DNA from: Diadophis punctatus similis
Lineage: Eukaryota > Chordata > Lepidosauria > Squamata > Dipsadidae
Assembly: GCA_023053685.1 (NCBI GenBank)
Contig: JALIGW010000028.1
Coordinates: forward strand, 7,166,501-7,230,500
Length of the DNA: 64,000 nt
Reading direction: 5' to 3'
The position numbers and the translations under genes were made by a program. The notes beneath the pieces were generated by a model, which ran no database searches, was not told the DNA's origin, and saw only the letters and a list, made by a program, of their open reading frames with translations. The first letter of the stretch is position 1. The number at the start of each line of letters is the position of its first letter. Shown here one piece after another: positions 38,362 to 47,300 of the stretch.

Positions 38362-41300
38362 AATGTGTCTTTGACTAAATTATTTTTAATTTCCTCTTCA
38401 TTATTGGACTGTTTTAGGTTTTACTATTCATCCTCTTCTTATATCTGGTCACATTAATCCTTCAATTTAAAAGCTTAAGCCAATTCAAGGAAGGTGATAT
38501 TTTAGTTTTTCCTTGTTGTAAGAGGATAGCTTCCTTGTTGTAAGAGGATAGCTTTTGAAGTTGTATTAGATAATTAAACTTTTTTTTTTAAATTAAGCAT
38601 GATTCACCCACTCTACATATTGTATGGGACAGTTATAAAGCCTGTATGTGAGATCATGTTATTATTAATGCTTTTAAGAGAAAACAAGAAAAAAATCTTC
38701 TGCATCAATAGCTAGAATATTTGGTTAAAGAGGAATTACTAGATTAAGCAAATGACTCTAGGAAGCAGGCCTATCGTGAATTTGTATTAACCAAAGTGAC
38801 ATTAGATATTAATACATATTAAGCAATGCCTTCCTTTATTAACTTGTCTGGAAAAGATTTATAATGATCGTGGCATGATCTCATTGGTTTATGAAATAAT
38901 TTATATAAAAAGTCTGCTTATTCTTACAGAAGGGCCATAATTATATAGAATAAGAAAGTGGCATTCTGGTGACGCTTCTACAATGAATATATACGCTAAT
39001 GAATTTAGTCTGTCCACTTTTGTTTACTCTTACTACTGTACATAGTTAAACAATCCCCAGATTGCTCAATGCTGTCCTAATCAAGATACCAAACAAGCTA
39101 GAATTCAAAATACAAGACCAGATCATGGACTTCAGCTGTAGAAAAAAATAAACCAGGATTTTTAGTTCAAATGATAGGTCAAACTGAATGCACCCGCATA
39201 TAGCTCATTCAAGCCAAAGCAGAATGTACCATAATCTTTGTTTATTGCTCCATATGAATCTGAATAATATTAAGCAAGGCCAATTATTGTAAGAATACAT
39301 TTTAGAACAGGACCTTTTGTAGAATTTGCAGTAGAATTTCTTTCGAGTAACCTCCATTAGTTTCATCTTCTTTCTTGCACTTCCATCGAAGCTGATGGTG
39401 AAAAGCCACAAATTAGTTTCACATAGTGCAGGGTCCAAGGCCTACTGTATATCAACACCTGCAATTCACTTTCATTTCTATCTATATATTCCAAAAACTC
39501 TTCTGTTTGTCTATTTCAATCTTCAATTGGGAAAAATGGTGCATCATAAGAGCAACCCATTTTTGGACCAATGTACCTCAAACAGATTAACTTAAAGAAT
39601 GTATCAAAAATGTGGGCTCCATTACTCTTATGGGAATGAAATTTGGCAAAGCTGTGGTCACTTCAGCATTGCCACACTGCTGTAGTCAGCTGTGCTACTG
39701 CACAATCAGCCAAAGTCAGGTGATTGTCATTTCCAAAACTCTCTGCCAGCTTTTTGCAAGCCAGCAAAAAGTTGCAACTCTTCTGAGGTGATGATGGTAC
39801 CGTATAGCATTGTGGTTAAAAAATAAAATATTTTGTTTTAAATATTGTCAGTTTCATTATGCCATGTGGAAAGAGAGGGGGAACAACATGGTCAACAGAT
39901 GACATCAAATGTCACTGAGAAACTGTGAGGAGGAGGAGCATACAAAAAAATGGATGAGATCAGGGCCATATGTCTCCAGGATCAAACAGTCATCACAAAT
40001 AACATGAGAGAAGGAGGGAGAGAGGCATGCATGTCTTCAGAATGATAACAAAAGGCACAGAAGGAGAAGAGGGGAAGAGACACAGGAATTAAAAAATGTA
40101 CATCTTCAGGAACAGAGACAAAAAACAAAGAGCAAAGGAGATGAAGAAATCAAGGATGAGAGGGCTGGACATCTCCAGAATGACAACAAAAGCCACAGAA
40201 TGAGAAAACAATGACCCAATGGGTTACAGGTTGTCTAGTGTTACTCTAAATACAATGAATTAGAATTTGTGCAGATACTGAATGAACTTTCACTTTGAGG
40301 CATATGGAAGCATTCACATTTTAGAATAACGAAAACTTATTACATACACCAAGTAGCATCTGGAAATCTGTCAATATTCCAAGTGACAGAGACTTAACTT
40401 CTAATTACCTTTATCCTAGAGCCTAGATTCTAGATTAAAGTGCAAGGAACACATTAAGGTGAAGTAAGTGACAATTCCCACAAGGAGCGAGGATGCCAAG
40501 GGCAGTCCAACTGTGTGGGAGGCTGCAGGCGATCCATGTGGCTTCTACGGATGGAATGATAAATTAGTTGTTCATCTTTCTTCATAGCTCAAATTTTTGG
40601 GGATGTCTTACTTTGAGCTTGGGTGTTCCTGTGCCATTCCCTCCATACCCATCTTGTTTACCTCAAAGAAATCAAATAAAATGAAAATTATGGTTGCAAT
40701 AGTTTTGAATCTAAAAAGAATATCTTTTGTCTAAACAAAATCCAGTGTTCTAGTTCAGTTTACACTGTTTAATCTCCCAGTCTAAACTATTCTGTTACAG
40801 ACAAATGTATACTATCCTGATATACAAGTCTTAATTTACTCGGTACTCCCAGAGATAAAGCATCATTGTCAGTAAGAATAAAGAAAAAAAACATTGGCGG
40901 AAAGACTGAAAAGCAAATCTCTCATGTCAGTCAGCACTGAAGAAACTGCAACAAACAGTTAATCACAAAGCCGTTGATTAACATTCATTAAACTAATTTT
41001 CATTTCCTCACTTTTATGATAGGTATAAAGTTCTTGGGAAATAAACAACTGTCTAAAGTCATGTTACAAGGTAAGATGCAATCCTGTGCATTTAGTTTGG
41101 AAAACGTTCTAGTGAATTCAAGGAAAATTACTTCTGAATGGGCACAAAGGTTCTTTTTATATATTTATTTAAATGGATTTCTATGCCGCCCAACTCCCAG
41201 GGGACTCTGGGCGGCTCACAACATATTGGAATCCATTACAAAATATAAAATACAGTAATTAAAAAACATACAAAAGTTAATAGTTCCAAAAATCCATGAG

Positions 41301-44300
41301 CGATTTGATCGATTTCCTAATTTAACTCTTTTTTTAAAAAAATTCATGTCAGAATTAACATTAAATCTCTAAAAAGCAAGCAAAAGATTGCTTGGCCTTA
41401 CTTCGTTTCTCAAGCCGGATTTGGTCCTGGATGAGTTTTTGTTGTTCCTCCAGTTGCCGAGATCCCTCTTCACGTAACCGTTGGATCTGGGGTGAGTAGC
41501 AGAAAAGAAAAATCCTGGCAATATTGCTTTAAGAACCATCTCTAATAAAAAAAAATCTACTTACAATTTTTGGGGGAAATTTCATAAGAAGTTGACCTAT
41601 CATTTGTCTAACTCCACATTCTATTTACTGATCACAATTAAACAAACTAAAGAGGGGTTTTTTTAAACGTCTGAAGTATGAAAATTGTCTATATCATCAG
41701 ATTATTTTATCATCTTGCTTAACAATCTCTACATTTACTGGAGAATTCCTAGGTTTGCAAACAAAAGTTATATTGGAAGATGTAAAAACTGACATCTGAA
41801 ACTTTATCCATGCAAAGCAAGTGCTTTCTATTGAATTAAATAATAGATTTCTCTGTGCTTGATTGCTTGTGCATTGAAGCCTGAAAAGCAAATATATTTT
41901 AACTAGGATCCCAGCATCATTTATTTATTTTGTAGAATTCAATAATTCCATTGCTGCTCCTGAACATGAATATATCAACCAATGTATTTCATATAAAATA
42001 TCTGTTTACCACAATAACCTTACCTCTTGCTCTAACGTTCTAGTTATCTCAATCTCTTCTGCCTTGCTAATCTGAGAATTAGCTTCTTTTTCTCGAGCTT
42101 CAAGATCTACAGCAAAGTAAAACAATTAATTCCAGAGGGATTTAGTTTCAGTGATTTTTATATATACAATTAAGAGAAAATTTAAATATAGATAAGTACC
42201 AGATATAGACCATAAAACATAAAAATGAGTTATATACAAATGATGAACATGTAATTGCTAAAATGCATAAACTTTTGTTAAGATTTGAAACTGAAGAAGT
42301 ACAAATTAAAGTGCATGATAAAATGGGTAAAGAACTTGAGTTACAATGGATCAATGAAAGAGAATGTAGTCAAAAAGGTTTGAAATTCAGTCTCCTATAA
42401 TTTGAAATGATATTCTTTTGCTATATGTCACCAGACAAATTGTGTAGGATAGATAAAGGTAATTCTAATTACGGTTGGAAATGTGAAAAGCATGAAAGAA
42501 CATTTTATCATGCATGGGTGACCTGTGAAAAAGTGAAAAGGTACTGGAAACACGTGCATATGATACAAATTTTAAAATTTAATATTCAGCTAAAACCTAG
42601 TAAAAACTTTAGTATGATTTCTTGATACACAATTAGAAAAGATTCATGAACAGTTTTTTACATTAAAACTGCAGCAAGGTTATTATAGCACAAAAATGAG
42701 AAAATATAGAAGAATAAACAGTGGGGGAATAGGCTGTGAAGATGACAGAATTTGCAGAAATGGCAAAATTGACCTGTTTGTTTAGGGACAAAACAATATA
42801 TACTTTTATAAAAGATTGGAAACCTTTTTGCTGAAAATGGACAAAAATGGACGTGGTGATTTCTGGATTAAAAAGTGTTGAACATGGGACCCATATAATT
42901 CCAAAGGAGGAGAAATGATAAAAAATTGTTTTGTATCTGTGGTAAAAATTGGAAGTCATAACTTTAACTTTATTTTCTCTTTATCTGCATCAAGCACTTT
43001 TATCTTTTCTACTTTATCTTTATATGGATATATTTATCTTTTAATTATGTCAAAAAGTTCAATAAAATATTTTAAAAATATATAGAAAATTAAGACTTAC
43101 CTTTTTAAAAAAATGGAACAAGATAAAACTATTTTGATTGTAAGTATAGTTCACTGTACCTATAGTCTTAATGGTATATAAATATGCAGTTTGCAAATGA
43201 ACTGTACATCTGATATTATTGTAAAGATCCTATAATCTTGGAATTTATTTTCTCAATAAAAACAGTCTAATATAACATACCAAGTTTGACTTTCTTTCTT
43301 CTTTCATCAAGTTTCTGGGTCCTTTCTGCTGCTTGTTTCTTGGCTTTCCTTACTCTATCATAGGCTGCCTACAAAAAAAGTAAGGACAAAACATACTGAA
43401 AGGAGGTAAGAATTGCAATCACCTATTTAAAATATTAAATTGATCTATTTGAATTGCTGATAGTTCTATATATTTCAGTATCTTTCATTACCAAAGACCA
43501 AAAAAGGAGAAAAAGGAAGTGATCCAGAATATATTAGTGAGGGAAGAAGTGTAGATGTATTCTCTACACAGAGAAGTAAAATCACAATTTTATATGGTGT
43601 TTAAGAACATATTTGATTCATTAATAAATTTAGTTTTAGACATCTATGGAAGTTGACACAGAACTGAATGTTGAGTGTTACACATATGAAAACAATATGT
43701 GTATTGTTACACATACAAATATAGAAAGCTTGGTGGAGGGAGGAGATGTAAAGAAAATGTTGTCTACCTGTTTTATGTTATATTTTTCTGAGCCTTTTTC
43801 TAACTAATATTCTTTCCTGAAAAGTGTGCAGGAAAATGGATATTCTTATATAATAGCAATAGGTAGGTAGATTTTCAGCAGCTGAAAAACGTGCATATAA
43901 AGGTATTTGCTTGTCTAAGCACTAATTTGCAATGACAAAACCCAAAACAATTTGCATTTATAACACAGAATCAAATTTCTTACCCTTGCTGCTGCATCTG
44001 TTAGAACTGTTAATGCCTGAGACAATTGATGGAAGAGTTCAGCTACAGAACAACAACAAAAAAAGTATAGGGAAATTTGTATCATTTTAGGTACGTATCA
44101 TTTATTCACTTTACATGGATAAAAGATTTAACATAATAGGACCAAGCATCATATAACATCAGAAATTAAGCTTATTTTAGAATTTAAACTTGCCCTACCT
44201 TTTAAAAATCAATCTGGTATTGTTGGTTTATACCTACCGGTAATTAAACACAAAGATTCCTAAATTCTACATCCTTCAATATTTCAGGTTTTTTCCACAA

Positions 44301-47300
44301 ATAAAGGTAATAATTTAATTCTCAAAAAAGAAACACACTTAAAAGGACCAAAAGGATCATCCTCAAAGTAAGAGCAACTCAAGACTGCCTTGGTTGGTCT
44401 CTGAAGCAGAAGGTTAAAAGCATGAGGACGACACTTTGCAGGTAGAAGGCAGAGAGTGGAAGAAAAACTAATCCTGTCCCCAATGAAATACAGGAGGCCC
44501 TCTAATCCATAACCTTTTGTTCCCCCAGCATGGCTCTGGGATCAGGCTTGTCTTTATGACAGGCCATTTGAAAAGATAGATGGGATGAGTACATTAGTGA
44601 TAATACAAGTATGTGTATTGCTTTATTAAAGACTAATCTGACAGGCTCCTTGGCAGTGATGGGCTCCTTAGTAATGATGATGGCAGCGTCTGTGGTAAAG
44701 ATCATTGGTAAGGTAGGCCTCGGAGATAATCTATTAGGAGGACCTACTCTAAGGACCAAACTGGATCTCCCTCATAAATAGAGGAAGCTATGGAGCTACA
44801 CCAACTAAACTATTGACAATCAATTGTTCAGCAATGCAGATTAATTTTATTTATTTATTTATGAAAATTTATATGGCTGCCCAATTCACTCGGACTCTGG
44901 GCAGCTTACAAAGATAATTGCTGCTGCTCAACAGTTTCAAGGCAGCAACAGTGAGACTGGCTCTTCTCTTCTCTTAACCATCAGTGGAAGTTTCTCTCCT
45001 GTCAGTGTGTACTTGTAGCAAAAGTGTAAGCAACCCTGGGTTGCCTACCGTCCATATGTGGAGAACGTAAACACCTAAATGATGGTGTTGAGTAAGAAAG
45101 AGATCAGTACCAGACCTGTAATGCTATGGGAGAACCAGTTTATATCCAGTGACTATCTTGCAACCTTTCTCACAGAAACTGCCATCTTGCCTAACTGTTA
45201 CTGATTTCAGAAGAATTTATGTTTTTGGGGGAGGGGGTGTGGAATCTATTTTCTCCTGATGGACCACATGGAAAACAGTTGTAAGGAGAGCCAGACAGAT
45301 TTTTATCACAAGTCTCCATACCTGCTTTGGGATTGTCTGGATGTTTATCTGGATGACAGGTCAAGGCCTTCTGTCTGTAGGCTTTCTTAATCTGTAGCCG
45401 AAAGAAGATAGAATGAACAGTGTGAGCATCTGACTGTATCAACTTTCAAAGTAATGGTAAATAACAATATCAACTCTCTGAAAAGTGATATAAATAATCT
45501 CAAAAATTGGCAAACATGTATTGCTGTTGCCCAAGTATATCTACATAATTAAACAAAGTACAAACATTTTACAAATATCTGATTTCATTGCAATGGAAAA
45601 TCTACTTTTGAAATGGATTAGTATTTAGATCCATTACAATATTTAGGATAAACTGAAACATTTAATATTTACTCTTACTCCTAAAGAGAGACAATGGGAT
45701 GAATCAAGGTGGACAAATCACAGATATGTCAATCTCCATAAAGGTTACTTAACACTTTTTCTTAATGTTTCAAACAGTAAACCTGAGATGGAAGGCAAAA
45801 CTGTACTACTAATCTGTAAATATGCCCTTGGCACACACTTAGAATCAACTAAGTATCTGAGAAATATCACTGAATATTTGTGAAGATGTGACTTTTTTAT
45901 CTTGTATAAATGTTTCCTGCAGAGAAATCCAAGGGACATAACTGAGTTGTAACCATCCAGACTGTAATTGTTCAGGAAAATACATAAAATATTTGACAAG
46001 GCAACTTTCTTATCTGGTACTATATCTGACACTGACAAATAACTAAAAAAACCAATGCCATTTGATCCAAAACTACTAAATGGAACTGGACTGCCATCTG
46101 TCTCAAATGGTATAGGAACTCCTGCTTGAGCAGGGGGTTGGACTAGATGACCTACAAGGTCCCTTCCAACTCTAATAATAAATCTAAATCTAAATTAAGT
46201 TTCATTTCATATTTGTCTGGAACAGCTTTTGTGAATAATGAAGGTTGGGTATACTTGTATGAATAATTTTCAATCTATCCTGCTTTCAACATATCTTTTT
46301 AGAATTACAGTATTTGCCTGAAAAGAAATTTAGGAAGTGTTTTGCAATATATATTTGGCAAATAATGGATCAGCTTTACAAATCTAATTGTTGTAAATAA
46401 ATTAAAAATTGTACTTACACATCTGTGGGCAACTTAGGAACAGTTCAAAATCACATTTACTTTATTAATTTTTATAAGGGAGATTCTCTCAAGTTTCCTA
46501 ATTCACAAGAAAAGGCCATGACTGCAGCTTATAAGAATTATAAAAGAAATATACAGAAGAATTTAGATTTCCTATGACTGTCCAAAATTGTGTCTCAGTT
46601 TAGGCTGATGGATCTGATTATATTTTTCATCTCAATTCCAGCATTATGCTTCTCTGACATTAAAAAACTATGATTTTTTAAATACAGATAAATTAAAATT
46701 TCACTTCTATTTATTTTATTAACTGTAATATTCTCTAATATTACAGCTAATGGGAAAGGAAATTAAATTATTCAGAAATGGCATATTAATACCCAGCTAC
46801 CAATATACCAGTGATGGCGAACCTTTTTTTCCTCGGGTGCCAAAAACGTGTGCGCACGCGCTATCACGCATACACGAGTGCCCACACCCATAATTCAATG
46901 CCTGGGGAGGGCAAAAACGGCCTGTTTCCCAACTTCTGGTGGGCCTGGTAGGCCCGTTTTTCGCCCTCCCCAGGCTCCAGAGGCTTCCCTGGAGCCTGGG
47001 GAGGGCAAAAAACGCCCTCCCTTGTCCTCCCAGAAGCCCTCTGGAAGCCTAAAATGCCCCCCCAGAGCCTCCGTGCAAGCCGAAAATCAGCTGGCTGCGG
47101 CGCACATGTGCGCTGGAGCTGAGCTAGGGCAACGGCTCACGTGCCGGCAGATATGGCTCCGCGTGCCACCTGTGGCACGCGTGCCATAGGTTCGCCATCA
47201 CTGCAATATACTATCCAAATGTTTATGATAATTTAGCACCATCTAGTGGACTACATAAGTATCTTAGGTCGTAAATGGGTCATGAAATTACTTCTGCAGC

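Noticed and set aside
44502..44759. 85-codon minus-strand frame in DNAJC17 intron 2
   Set aside because: No conserved domain, not flanked by usable splice sites in a matching phase, and absent from the family alignment.
46848..47189. Proline- and arginine-rich 113-codon frame
   Set aside because: It lies wholly inside a family B hAT MITE with exact target duplication. The same holds for the frames at 56696-57081.
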